Source: Acidobacteriota bacterium
Lineage (GTDB): Bacteria > Acidobacteriota > Terriglobia > Bryobacterales > Bryobacteraceae
Assembly: GCA_017304135.1 (NCBI GenBank)
Contig: JAFLBB010000043.1
Span: 1 to 37,896 of the forward strand
DNA length: 37,896 nt
Direction of reading: 5' to 3'
Position numbers and translations under genes: made by a program. The notes under the pieces are model-generated. The model saw only the letters and a program-made list of their open reading frames with translations, was not told the origin of the DNA and did no database searches. Positions 1 through 8,502 of this stretch are shown piece by piece; positions within the stretch are counted from its first letter, which is position 1; the number at the start of each line of letters is the position of its first letter.

Positions 1-1
1 C

Positions 2-349
2 GCCACGGCGGCCGCCGGCGGGGGCAGGGCATTCGCCGACGTGGTGCGCCTGGCGCGCGAAGGCGAAACGCACTCGGTGCGGGCGCTGCGCCAGGCGGGC
101 CACTGGTTGGGCATCGCCACGGCGACCCTGGCCGCCATCTTCCTGCCTGATCGAATCGTGGTCGCAGGCGGCGTCGCCGAGGCCGAGGATCTTCTGCTCG
201 AGCCGGCGCGAGAGGCTTTTTGCTCGTCCGCAGGGGCGATTCTGCAGCGCGACCTCTCCATTTCTAAAGCCTTTCTGGGATGGCGCGCGCCATTGATCGG
301 CGCCGTGTGCCCGCTGCTGATTCCCGCCAGCGAGGGAGCATGCTCATGA
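2..349 (+). CDS. ROK-family sugar kinase, C-terminal part
   Basis: This is the C-terminal ~115 residues of a protein whose start lies outside the window; it is open from the first bases to TGA at 347-349. The stretch LGIATATLAAIFLPDRIVVA followed by GGV matches the late part of ROK proteins, where a helix plus a P-(D/E)-x-(I/V)-V-(V/I)-x-G-G segment closes the second lobe. ROK members are cytoplasmic glucokinases, fructokinases and N-acetylhexosamine kinases, or NagC/XylR-type repressors; the N-terminal part that would separate these is missing. The first sulfatase starts only 33 bases downstream, so the two are probably co-transcribed, and a kinase for the sugar released by the sulfatase/receptor genes is the natural reading (inference). 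Confidence 0.75.
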   Translation, partial: ATAAAGGGRAFADVVRLAREGETHSVRALRQAGHWLGIATATLAAIFLPDRIVVAGGVAEAEDLLLEPAREAFCSSAGAILQRDLSISKAFLGWRAPLIGAVCPLLIPASEGACS

Positions 350-370
350 TGCCCGTCCCATGCCGGCTCG

Positions 371-377
371 AAAGGAG
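371..377 (+). promoter_or_regulatory. Ribosome binding site of sulfatase 1
   Basis: AAAGGAG lies five bases before ATG 383 and fixes that start. The same AAAGGAG motif recurs before the TBDR1 start. Confidence 0.7.
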
Positions 378-382
378 CGTCC

Positions 383-1921
383 ATGTCCACCACGCGGCGT
401 GACTGGCTGCTGCAGGCGGCGGCGCCGGTTGCCGCAATTTCGCGGCGCAGGCCCAATATTCTCTGGCTGATCGCCGAGAACATGGGCCCGGACCTCGGAT
501 GCTACGGTCATCCGCTCGTGGCCTCGCCCAACCTCGATCGCCTGGCGGCATCGGGCATGCGCTACTCGCACGTCTTTTCGACAGCTCCCGTGTGTTCGGC
601 CAGCCGCTCAGCGTTCATGACGGGGATGTACCAGACGGCCATCGGTGCGCAGAACGCCCGCTCGCACCGCGACGACCATCACCTTCTGCCCTCCGGCGTG
701 TTGCCGATCACGCACCGTCTGCGCCAAGCCGGCTATTTCACCGCCAACATCCAGTACATGGAGGGTAAGGCCGTGGGCACGGGCAAGACGGACCTGAACT
801 TCGAGGTGGAAGGCCCGGTGATTTGGAACAAGCCGCATCCCAAGGGCGACAGGCGCGATCAGCAGCATGGCTTCAGGAACGCGCTGCGGCTCTTTCATTC
901 CAATGAGTGGTCCGACCTGCGGGCGAACATGCCGTTCTTCGCCCAGGTGAATCTGCCGACGGTGGAACGCGGTTGCGGGAAAGGCTGGGTTTCTTCCGAG
1001 CAGAATCCGTGGAACGGGCAGACTCATCCGCGGCGCATCGATCCGGCGCGGGTCACCGTTCCTCCTTACTATCCAGACCACCCTAGCGTCCGGGAAGACT
1101 GGGCCGGTTATCTCGACGCGGTGTGTGGGGTCGACCTGCGCTGCGGGGAGGTGTTGCGGAAGCTGGAATCCGACGGGCTGCTGGAGAATACCGTGGTGAT
1201 CTTCTTCGGCGACAACGGCCGCCTGGAGCATCGCGGGCTGCACTGGTGCTACGACAGCGGCGACCGCGTGCCCATGATCATCCGCTGGCCGAAAGAGTTC
1301 GCGGCTCCTCCGCAGTATCGCGCCGGAGGGGTCAGCCGGCCCATCGTCAGCCTGCTCGATCTCACCGCCACCACGCTGGCCATTGCCGGCGTGGAGCGCC
1401 CCGCGGGCATGCACAGCCAGAGCTTTCTCGGAGCCGGTGCGGCCCGGCCCCGCACGTTCGTCTTCAGCGCGCGCGACCGCTGCGACGAGGTGGTGCAGCG
1501 CGTGCGTGCGGTGCGCGGCAGCCGCTATCGCTACATCCGCAACTTCATGCCGGAGAAGCCGTTCAACGCCCTGCATCGCTACAAGGCCGTCTGCTATCCC
1601 GTGGTTTCGCTGATGTGGCAGTTGCACGGCGAAGGGAAGCTGACTCCCGCGCAGCAGGCCCTGATGGCGCCCAGGCTTCCGGACGAGGAGCTTTACGATC
1701 TGCAGAACGATCCTTACGAGATCCACAACCTGGCGGCTTCGACCCAAGCGCAACATGTGAGGGCCCTGCGTGAGATGCGGTCCGCTTTGTCGCGCTGGAT
1801 CGAGGAGACCAACGACCAGGGCCGCATCCTGGAGCCGCCGCACGTGATTGAAGCGTTCACCCAGGAAATGGAGCAGTGGTTCGGAACCCCAGCCTGGTAC
1901 CGCAAGGGCCAACACTACTGA
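383..1921 (+). CDS. S1-type (arylsulfatase-like) sulfatase 1
   Basis: A 512-residue sulfatase of the alkaline-phosphatase fold, expected to hydrolyse sulfate esters. The N-terminus (TTRRDWLLQAAAPVAA) is a short twin-arginine-like leader, so export is likely. PNILWLIAEN at 24-33 is the first metal-binding strand, though the usual Asp-Asp is Glu32-Asn33. The formylglycine site is C71-S-A-S-R75 followed by SAFMTG, a CxAxR form rather than CxPxR. GDNG with D277/N278 is the second metal pair. Activity needs maturation of C71 by an enzyme not in this window. It is followed 31 bases later by a close paralogue and then by TBDR1. The substrate cannot be told from the sequence; family membership is sure. 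Confidence 0.95.
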   Translation: MSTTRRDWLLQAAAPVAAISRRRPNILWLIAENMGPDLGCYGHPLVASPNLDRLAASGMRYSHVFSTAPVCSASRSAFMTGMYQTAIGAQNARSHRDDHHLLPSGVLPITHRLRQAGYFTANIQYMEGKAVGTGKTDLNFEVEGPVIWNKPHPKGDRRDQQHGFRNALRLFHSNEWSDLRANMPFFAQVNLPTVERGCGKGWVSSEQNPWNGQTHPRRIDPARVTVPPYYPDHPSVREDWAGYLDAVCGVDLRCGEVLRKLESDGLLENTVVIFFGDNGRLEHRGLHWCYDSGDRVPMIIRWPKEFAAPPQYRAGGVSRPIVSLLDLTATTLAIAGVERPAGMHSQSFLGAGAARPRTFVFSARDRCDEVVQRVRAVRGSRYRYIRNFMPEKPFNALHRYKAVCYPVVSLMWQLHGEGKLTPAQQALMAPRLPDEELYDLQNDPYEIHNLAASTQAQHVRALREMRSALSRWIEETNDQGRILEPPHVIEAFTQEMEQWFGTPAWYRKGQHY

Positions 1922-1952
1922 GAGGGACGCAATCGACAAGGACGGATTTGTA

Positions 1953-3512
1953 ATGGCTGATCGAGGAACAATGACGCAAACCAGTCGCAGGCAGTGGATG
2001 TGGCAGGCGGCCGCTCCGGCGTTGATGGGCGCGCAACGCAAGCCGAACATCCTCTGGTTGATCGCCGAGAACATGGGCCCGGACCTGGGCTGCTATGGCC
2101 ATCCGCTGGTGCGGACACCGCATCTGGACCGGCTGGCGGCCGAGGGCATGCGCTTTGAACGGGTCTTCTCGACGGCCCCGGTGTGTTCCACCAGCCGCTC
2201 GGCGTTTATGACCGGGATGTATCAAACCGCCATCGGCGCGCACAACCATCGCTCGCACCGCGACGATCACTTCCACCTTCCGCGCGGCGTGCAGCCCATC
2301 ACGCACCGCCTCCGCGCCGCGGGCTACTACACGGCCAATGTGCAATTCATGGACGGCAAGCCCGTCGGCACCGGCAAGACCGACTTGAACTTCGAGGTGG
2401 AAGGCGAGGAGATCTGGACCAAGGCGCGATCGACGGCCAACAAGCCTGCCCATCTGCGGAGCAACGACTCGAACCTGTACCGCCTGTTCCATTCCAACGA
2501 GTGGGCTGACCTGCGCCAGAACCAGCCCTTCTTCGCGCAGGTGAACCTGCCTGTTGTGGAGCGGGGCGGTACGCGCGGTTGGGTTGGTTCTGATCGCAAT
2601 CCATGGAACAAGCAGGTTCATCCGCGCCTTGTGGATCCGGCGAAGGTGACCGTTCCGCCTTATTACCCCGACGTTCCCTCCGTGCGCCAGGATTGGGCCG
2701 GTTACCTGGATGCCGTGTGTGGGGTGGACGCCCGCTGCGGCGAGATCCTGCGCCGGCTGGAGGAAGACGACCTGTTGGAAGACACGGTGGTGATCTACTT
2801 CGGCGACAACGGACGTCTGGAGCTGCGGGGGCTGGATTGGTGCTACGACAGCGGCGACCGCGTGCCGATGATCGTGCGCTGGCCCAAACGGTTTCCCGCA
2901 CCGCGGCAGTATCGCGCCGGCCGCGTCGTTGAAGATGTAGTCAGCCTGCTGGATGTCACGGCCACCACGCTGGGCATCGCCGGCGTTCCCCGTCCCGAGG
3001 GCATGCACAGCAGGATCTTTCTTGGCGACAAAGCCGATGCGCCGCGCGAGTATGCGTTCAGCGCACGCGACCGTACCGATGACGCCGTGAACCGCATCCG
3101 CGCCGTGCGCGGCCGGCGCTACCGCTACATCAGGAATCTCATGCCGGAAAAGAATTTCATGGCCATCCACCGCTACAAGGATGCGTGCTACCCGGTGGTG
3201 GCCCTGATGCGTGAGTTGCATCGCGAGGGCAAGCTGACACCGGTGCAGCAGGTCCTGATGGCCAAGCGGCTGCCGGACGAAGAGCTGTACGACCTGGAGC
3301 GCGACCCGTATGAAATCACGAACCTGGCCGCCTCCACCCACTCCGAGCATCAGCGGGTGAAAAAGCAGCTGCGCGCTGCCTTGGACCGCTGGATGGCGGA
3401 GACCAACGATCAAGGGCGAATTCAGGAGCCGCGGGAAGTCGTCGACTTCTGGACCCAGGAGTCGCATGAGCTGCATGGCACACCCGAATGGCACCTCAAA
3501 GGAGAACGATGA
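1953..3512 (+). CDS. S1-type sulfatase 2, paralogue of sulfatase 1
   Basis: A 519-residue sulfatase aligned with its upstream neighbour almost throughout, clearly a tandem duplication. It keeps the twin-arginine-like leader (TSRRQWMW), the PNILWLIAEN strand with Glu39-Asn40 in place of Asp-Asp, and GDNG with D285/N286. The modification site is C79-S-T-S-R83: the third position is Thr, whereas Pro or Ala is normal, so maturation to formylglycine may be inefficient or use a different enzyme (inference). The start is uncertain. ATG 1953 has AAGGA 10 bases upstream; ATG 1971 aligns better with sulfatase 1 and has GAGGA three bases before it. The gap to the next receptor is 124 bases, and the genes probably form one operon with the ROK kinase. 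Confidence 0.93.
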   Translation: MADRGTMTQTSRRQWMWQAAAPALMGAQRKPNILWLIAENMGPDLGCYGHPLVRTPHLDRLAAEGMRFERVFSTAPVCSTSRSAFMTGMYQTAIGAHNHRSHRDDHFHLPRGVQPITHRLRAAGYYTANVQFMDGKPVGTGKTDLNFEVEGEEIWTKARSTANKPAHLRSNDSNLYRLFHSNEWADLRQNQPFFAQVNLPVVERGGTRGWVGSDRNPWNKQVHPRLVDPAKVTVPPYYPDVPSVRQDWAGYLDAVCGVDARCGEILRRLEEDDLLEDTVVIYFGDNGRLELRGLDWCYDSGDRVPMIVRWPKRFPAPRQYRAGRVVEDVVSLLDVTATTLGIAGVPRPEGMHSRIFLGDKADAPREYAFSARDRTDDAVNRIRAVRGRRYRYIRNLMPEKNFMAIHRYKDACYPVVALMRELHREGKLTPVQQVLMAKRLPDEELYDLERDPYEITNLAASTHSEHQRVKKQLRAALDRWMAETNDQGRIQEPREVVDFWTQESHELHGTPEWHLKGER

Positions 3513-3621
3513 CATGAATTTTGATCATCCCTGGCAAACCGCGCCGCGCAACCGTGGCAATGCCAACGGCCCGGCACTCGCGAGATCAGGCCGGCCGGGC
3601 GGCGCGCCCTCACTACCGCAC

Positions 3622-3628
3622 AAAGGAG
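3622..3628 (+). promoter_or_regulatory. Ribosome binding site that sets the TBDR1 start
   Basis: AAAGGAG stands eight bases before ATG 3637. An in-frame ATG at 3514 has its own AAAGGAG at 3498-3504 (nine bases away), but that start would put 41 residues before the signal peptide, so 3637 is preferred. Confidence 0.7.
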
Positions 3629-3636
3629 AAACACAC

Positions 3637-6600
3637 ATGCGGATGCGAATTTGTTTGGCCCTACTCATTCTTACGGCGTTTACCGGCACAGTGTCCGGCC
3701 AAGGCGTCGGCACCATCCACGGCGCCGCCACCGACCCGACGGGCGCTTCATTGGTGGGTGCGAAAGTAACCGCCCTCCTTGTGGATCGCGGCGTGTCGCG
3801 CAGCGTCACCACTTCCGAACGCGGCGAGTATGTGATTCCGCTGCTCTCCATCGGTGTGTATACGATCTCGGTGGAAGCGGCGGGCTTCACTTCGTTTCTG
3901 CGCGAGGGCGTCGAGTTGACCGCCAATGAGAATGTCCGTGTGGATGCGCAACTCGCGCTTAGCGGGACGACGGAGTCCATTCAGGTAACTTCGGAGGCGC
4001 CGCTGGTGGACAGCCGCTCGTCGGTGATGGCAACAGCCATCGACTCGCGGCGCGTGACGGAGTTGCCCACCAACGGCCGCAATGTCGTGCAACTGGCGGC
4101 GCTGCTTCCCGGCGTCACGCAGGTGAGTGCGCCGCAGACCTTCACGGGCGATCGTGACGGCCCGCGCGTTTCGATTTCCGGCTCGCGGTCCACGCAGAAC
4201 CTCTTCTTGTTTGACGGGACGTTCTTCAATGCTCTGTTCCGCAACTCCGGCTTGAACTATCCGCCGCCGGATGCGCTGCAGGAGGTGAAGGTGCTGATGA
4301 ACAGCTTCAGCTCCGAATACGGCCGCAATTCCGGGGCCGTGTTCAACGTCGTCACGCGTTCTGGCACGAATGAGGTTCACGGCAACGTGTGGGAGTTCTT
4401 CCGCAACCGGAAGTTGAATGCCCGGAACTTCTTCGCGCCATCGAATCCGAAACTAAACCAGAATCAGTTCGGCGGCACGCTCGGCGGGCCGATTAAGAAG
4501 AACAAGTTGTTCGTCTTCGGTTCGTACGAGGGTCTGCGGGTGCGATCGGACCGGCTGGTGACCTCGGCATTCCCGCTTACCGCCGCAGAGCGGCAGGGGA
4601 ACTTCGCCACCGCCGTGCGCGATCCCAATAACAATCAACCGTTCGCCGGCAATCAGATCCCCGCATCGCGGTTTGACCGCGTGGCCAATGAGATTCTGAC
4701 GAAGAACATCATGCCCTTGCCCAATCAGGCCGACGGCCAGTATGTGACCATCGTGCCCTTTCCGCAGGACAACGACAATTTCTTGGTGCGAGTAGACTAC
4801 AACTTTGGCAACCACACGGTGGACGGGCGCTACTACTGGAACAACGCTACTAACCTGACCTATGGCGGCCAGATTCCGAGTTACTTCCCGGAGACGCTCG
4901 GAAACAAGACAAACACCGCTAACATTGGAGATACGTGGGTGGTGAAATCCACGCTGCTCAATCAGTTCCGCGTCGCTTTCAGCCGCAACTATAATTTCAC
5001 CGACGTGCTCTCGCAACAGCATTTATCTGACTTGGGATCGACGCTTCCGATTTTTGGCACGAAGGCCCCTTCGGCGCTCAACCTGACGGGTCGCGTTACC
5101 ATGGGCGATGGCGCGGGATTGCAGGCGATTCTGGTGAATGAGTCGTGGAATGTGAACGATAGCATCAACTGGACGAAGGGTGCACACACGATTAAGGCGG
5201 GCGGCGAGTGGCTCGACCTGCGGTATTTGAACCGGACCTACTGGCAATCGACAGGGGTTTTCACGTTCAGCGGTCAGTTGAGCGGGAACACGGCCTCGGA
5301 CTTTCTGCTCGGGCGGGCGTCAAACCTGGTAGTTGCCAGCCCCGAATTCGAGCAGGCGGGAGTCCAGAGCAATTTCTACTTCTACTTTCAAGACGACTGG
5401 CGCGTGAGCAAGCGCCTCACTCTCAATTTAGGGATGCGCTACGAGTTGGGTAAGCCATGGTTGCACCCGACCGACATGGTGAGCACCTTCAAGTCAGGCC
5501 AGAAGTCGACCGTGATTCCCACGGCCCCCACCGGCATCCTGTTCCCCGGAGACCAGGGCGTATCGCGCGGACTGATCGCCACCGACAAGAATAACTGGGC
5601 GCCGCGGTTTGGCTTTGCTTACGACGTCTTCGGCAATGGCAAAACCTCGCTGCGTGGCGCGTATGGAATTTTCTACGACGGGCCCAACGCGGACATCATC
5701 CAGAACATTGGTCAACCCTGGCGCTACACCTTCACCATCCAAACCCCGTCCAGCCTCACCGATCCCCTGCGCGGGCAGCCGGCGATTCCGCTCACCGTGA
5801 ACCGGACCAACCCGGTGTTCACCGGCACGCAGGACATGGCGTTTGCCGATCCGAACTTCCGCACGGGCTATGTGCAGAACTTCAATCTCAACATCCAGCA
5901 GCAGATTGGCCGTGATCTTGCCGTGCAGGTCGGCTATGTCGGCAGGCTGGCGCGCAAGCTTGTGATGGGCTACGAGACAAACCCTGCCATCTTCGGGCCT
6001 GGGGCGACCCTGGGGAATATCAATTCGCGGCGCGTCTACCAGGGCTTTGGCGGAATTCGCTCCATTTCCTCGCAGGCTAATGCTAACTACAACGGCCTGC
6101 AGGTGGAGGCCACCAAGCGCTATAGCCGCGGCTTCTCCGTGCAGGGATCCTACACCTGGTCGCGGGCCATCGACATGCGCTCAGCCGTGGCGGCGGTCGG
6201 CGCCAGCACACCGGATGTGTTCAATCTGCGCTCCGATTACGGCCTCTCGGACTTCCACGCCGCCCATGTGGCCAACCTCTCCTGGTTATGGGAGATTCCA
6301 GGAACACGGGGAACCGATGTTCTGCACCACTTGACCAGCGGCTGGCAGATCAATGGACTGTGGACCTGGCGCACCGGGCTGCCCGTGAACATCGTTTCCG
6401 GGCGTGACAATGCGCTCACCGGCACCACGCCGCAGCGGCCCAACGTGAACGGCAATCCCGTGCTTTCGCAGGATCGTCCCCGCGCCGCACTGATCCAGGA
6501 TTGGTTTGACCGCAGCGTGTTCTCGCAACCGGCCAACGGCCAGCAAGGCAACGTAGGCCGCAACAGCGTGATCGGACCCGGCGCGGCCAGCACCAACCTC

Positions 6601-6795
6601 GGTCTCTTCCGCACCTTCGTCCTCCCTTGGCGTGAGAGCATGCGGCTGCAGTTCCGCTCGGAGTTTTTCAATGTCGCCAATCAGGTGAGCCTGAATAACC
6701 CCAACAACACGTTGACGGCCAACCAGAACATGGGGCGCATCACCAGCGCGGCTGGGGCTCGCGTCGTCCAGTTGGCGCTCAAACTCCAGTTCTGA
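3637..6795 (+). CDS. Oar-like TonB-dependent receptor (TBDR1)
   Basis: A 1052-residue outer-membrane receptor. Residues 1-21 (MRMRICLALLILTAFTGTVSG) form a signal peptide. Residues ~25-105 are a carboxypeptidase-regulatory-like Ig domain (GTIHGAATDPTGASLVGAKV, then GEYVIPLLSIGVYTI). A plug follows with LPTNGRNVVQLAALLPGV and SEYGRNSGAVFNVVTRSG, and then a long beta-barrel. The chain ends in LALKLQF, with the C-terminal aromatic expected of an outer-membrane barrel. No obvious TonB box was seen. Such receptors import large ligands such as oligosaccharides using TonB energy. Its place behind two sulfatases suggests import of the glycan they act on (inference). A strong hairpin follows the stop. 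Confidence 0.93.
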   Translation: MRMRICLALLILTAFTGTVSGQGVGTIHGAATDPTGASLVGAKVTALLVDRGVSRSVTTSERGEYVIPLLSIGVYTISVEAAGFTSFLREGVELTANENVRVDAQLALSGTTESIQVTSEAPLVDSRSSVMATAIDSRRVTELPTNGRNVVQLAALLPGVTQVSAPQTFTGDRDGPRVSISGSRSTQNLFLFDGTFFNALFRNSGLNYPPPDALQEVKVLMNSFSSEYGRNSGAVFNVVTRSGTNEVHGNVWEFFRNRKLNARNFFAPSNPKLNQNQFGGTLGGPIKKNKLFVFGSYEGLRVRSDRLVTSAFPLTAAERQGNFATAVRDPNNNQPFAGNQIPASRFDRVANEILTKNIMPLPNQADGQYVTIVPFPQDNDNFLVRVDYNFGNHTVDGRYYWNNATNLTYGGQIPSYFPETLGNKTNTANIGDTWVVKSTLLNQFRVAFSRNYNFTDVLSQQHLSDLGSTLPIFGTKAPSALNLTGRVTMGDGAGLQAILVNESWNVNDSINWTKGAHTIKAGGEWLDLRYLNRTYWQSTGVFTFSGQLSGNTASDFLLGRASNLVVASPEFEQAGVQSNFYFYFQDDWRVSKRLTLNLGMRYELGKPWLHPTDMVSTFKSGQKSTVIPTAPTGILFPGDQGVSRGLIATDKNNWAPRFGFAYDVFGNGKTSLRGAYGIFYDGPNADIIQNIGQPWRYTFTIQTPSSLTDPLRGQPAIPLTVNRTNPVFTGTQDMAFADPNFRTGYVQNFNLNIQQQIGRDLAVQVGYVGRLARKLVMGYETNPAIFGPGATLGNINSRRVYQGFGGIRSISSQANANYNGLQVEATKRYSRGFSVQGSYTWSRAIDMRSAVAAVGASTPDVFNLRSDYGLSDFHAAHVANLSWLWEIPGTRGTDVLHHLTSGWQINGLWTWRTGLPVNIVSGRDNALTGTTPQRPNVNGNPVLSQDRPRAALIQDWFDRSVFSQPANGQQGNVGRNSVIGPGAASTNLGLFRTFVLPWRESMRLQFRSEFFNVANQVSLNNPNNTLTANQNMGRITSAAGARVVQLALKLQF

Positions 6796-6818
6796 CATTC
6801 CGGCCCCGGCCAACCGCG

Positions 6819-6853
6819 CTGCACCGCGCCCGTGACTAACGGGCGCGGTGCAG
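6819..6853 (+). terminator. Perfect 15-bp hairpin after TBDR1
   Basis: CTGCACCGCGCCCGT (6819-6833) and its exact reverse complement (6839-6853) enclose a five-base loop, 24 bases after the TBDR1 stop. No T-tract follows (AATCATCC), so it is either an inefficient intrinsic terminator or a 3'-end stabiliser that lets some transcripts reach the DUF5060 gene. Confidence 0.55.
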
Positions 6854-6941
6854 AATCATCCAAGAAATGCGGTGAATTCTGCTAGCTGCCTCGATGCGGG
6901 TCGGGAAGAATGAAGTGCGTCTCGCTTTTCCCCCGCACGAC

Positions 6942-8495
6942 ATGAAACACACACGCTTCTTCCTTGCCCTGATTGCTTCCAGCCTGCTGACGCAGGCCCT
7001 TGCCGTCGACATTCCGCAGTATCACCGCCACGACTTCGCGCTCAAGGCGAACGTCCAGGGCAATCCCTTCGATGTGGCGCTTTCGGCTGAATTCACGGGA
7101 CCGAGCGGCGTGCGCCTCAACGTCCCCGGCTTCTACGACGGCGACGGCACGTGGAAGATCCGCTTTGCGCCGACGGAACTGGGCCGCTGGTCGATGACCA
7201 CCTCATCGAGCGTGACGGCGCTTCACGGCCAGAGCGACACGGACATCAATTGCACGCCGAACCGACATCCCCAGATTCACGGCAAGCTGATGGTGGACCC
7301 CGCGCATCCTTACCATTTCCTCTACCAGGACGGCACGCGCTATTTCCTTCTGGGCTATGAGGCCGACTGGCTGTGGGGCGCTGAGCCGCTGGACCCGCGG
7401 CGCAAGCTGATGCACACGCTCATCAACCAGATGGCCTCACGCGGCTTCAATCACGTGATGGTGAATATCTTCGCCTACGACACCAGTTGGAGCCCCGGGC
7501 GCAAGCATGAGTGGGACTTCGGCCCGAGCGAGATCTTCCCCTGGGAAGGAACGAACGACAAGCCCGACCATTCCAAGCTCAATCCGAAGTTCTTTCAGAT
7601 CTACGACCGCATGATGGACGCCCTTCAGGAAAAAGGCATTGTGGCCCACATCATGATCAAGGTCTACAACAAGAAAGTGAACTGGCCCGCCAAGCACAGC
7701 CCCGACGAGAAGAAGTTCTTCCGCTACGTCACGGCGCGCTACCAGGGGTATTCCAACGTGGTGTGGGATTTCGCCAAGGAGTCATACAACGAGAAGGACG
7801 AGCAGTTGCAGTATGCCTTGATCGACTATGTGCGGGACCTGGACGCCTACAAGCACCTCACCACGGCGCACGACGACGACCTCTATACCTGGACGCCGAG
7901 TCTCAACCGGAACCTCGATTTCCGCTCCGATCAGCAGCACACCGACTGGGCGGAGATGATCGCCTTCGATCGTGCGATTCGCGCCTATCCGGTGGTGAAT
8001 ACCGAATTCGCCTATGAGCGCGGCGTGGACAAGATGCCCACCTACCGCACCGAGCACGACTGGCAGGAGCAGTTGCACCGCGCCTACCTTGTCTACCTGG
8101 CCGGCGGCTACGGCGTGTATTACTACCACAACACCGCCTGGGACGTGTTCCGTCCGGAGCCGGAAGCGCCTGGGATGAAGCCGTTCCAACTGCTGGCCTC
8201 CACACTCTCGTCGCTGCCCTACTGGCGCATGCGGCCGATGAATGAGCTGGCCGTGGGCGGGCCCTGCCTGGCGTTGCCGGGCGATGCGTATGCGTTCTAT
8301 GTCAAGGGCGCGCAGCTCACCGCGAACCTGAGCGGATTGGAGAACGCCGCAACGGCGACCGCGGAGTGGGTGAACACGTGGAGCGGTGAGCGCACCCCGG
8401 CGCAGTTGAGCGGAGCGCGAATCACGCGGCTGCGGAAGCCGGAGTCGTTCCAGTCCGCTCCGGCGCTGTTGATCGTGAAGAGCGGAGCGCGCTGA
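6942..8495 (+). CDS. DUF5060 / apiosidase-like (DUF4038-type) glycoside hydrolase, copy 1
   Basis: A 517-residue exported protein. The signal peptide is at residues 1-20 (FFLALIASSLLTQALA core). Residues ~25-100 form a DUF5060 beta-sandwich (ALSAEFTGPSG, VPGFYDGDGTWKIRF). Residues ~110-400 form a TIM barrel of the DUF4038/apiosidase-like type, and a small C-terminal beta domain follows. VVWDFAKES with E280 fits the acid/base strand, and VVNTEFAYE with E355 fits the nucleophile strand (inferred from the fold, not from a structure). The start ATG 6942 lies directly before the signal peptide; an in-frame ATG at 6894 would bury it. No clear ribosome site is seen. It is a paralogue of the gene at 15894-17453 and converges on the amidohydrolase with a 7-base gap. 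The substrate is unknown. Confidence 0.88.
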   Translation: MKHTRFFLALIASSLLTQALAVDIPQYHRHDFALKANVQGNPFDVALSAEFTGPSGVRLNVPGFYDGDGTWKIRFAPTELGRWSMTTSSSVTALHGQSDTDINCTPNRHPQIHGKLMVDPAHPYHFLYQDGTRYFLLGYEADWLWGAEPLDPRRKLMHTLINQMASRGFNHVMVNIFAYDTSWSPGRKHEWDFGPSEIFPWEGTNDKPDHSKLNPKFFQIYDRMMDALQEKGIVAHIMIKVYNKKVNWPAKHSPDEKKFFRYVTARYQGYSNVVWDFAKESYNEKDEQLQYALIDYVRDLDAYKHLTTAHDDDLYTWTPSLNRNLDFRSDQQHTDWAEMIAFDRAIRAYPVVNTEFAYERGVDKMPTYRTEHDWQEQLHRAYLVYLAGGYGVYYYHNTAWDVFRPEPEAPGMKPFQLLASTLSSLPYWRMRPMNELAVGGPCLALPGDAYAFYVKGAQLTANLSGLENAATATAEWVNTWSGERTPAQLSGARITRLRKPESFQSAPALLIVKSGAR

Positions 8496-8502
8496 AGATC
8501 CG

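Noticed and set aside
608..2074. Long - strand open frame of 488 codons across the sulfatase genes
   Set aside because: It is antisense to two clear sulfatases, has no ribosome site or domain, and arises from GC-rich codon bias.
1857..3515. 552-codon - strand open frame opposite sulfatase 2
   Set aside because: It mirrors the coding strand's codon pattern; the + strand has the complete sulfatase motifs.
6894..6941. Upstream in-frame start for DUF5060 copy 1
   Set aside because: It would place 16 hydrophilic residues before a signal peptide that begins exactly at ATG 6942.
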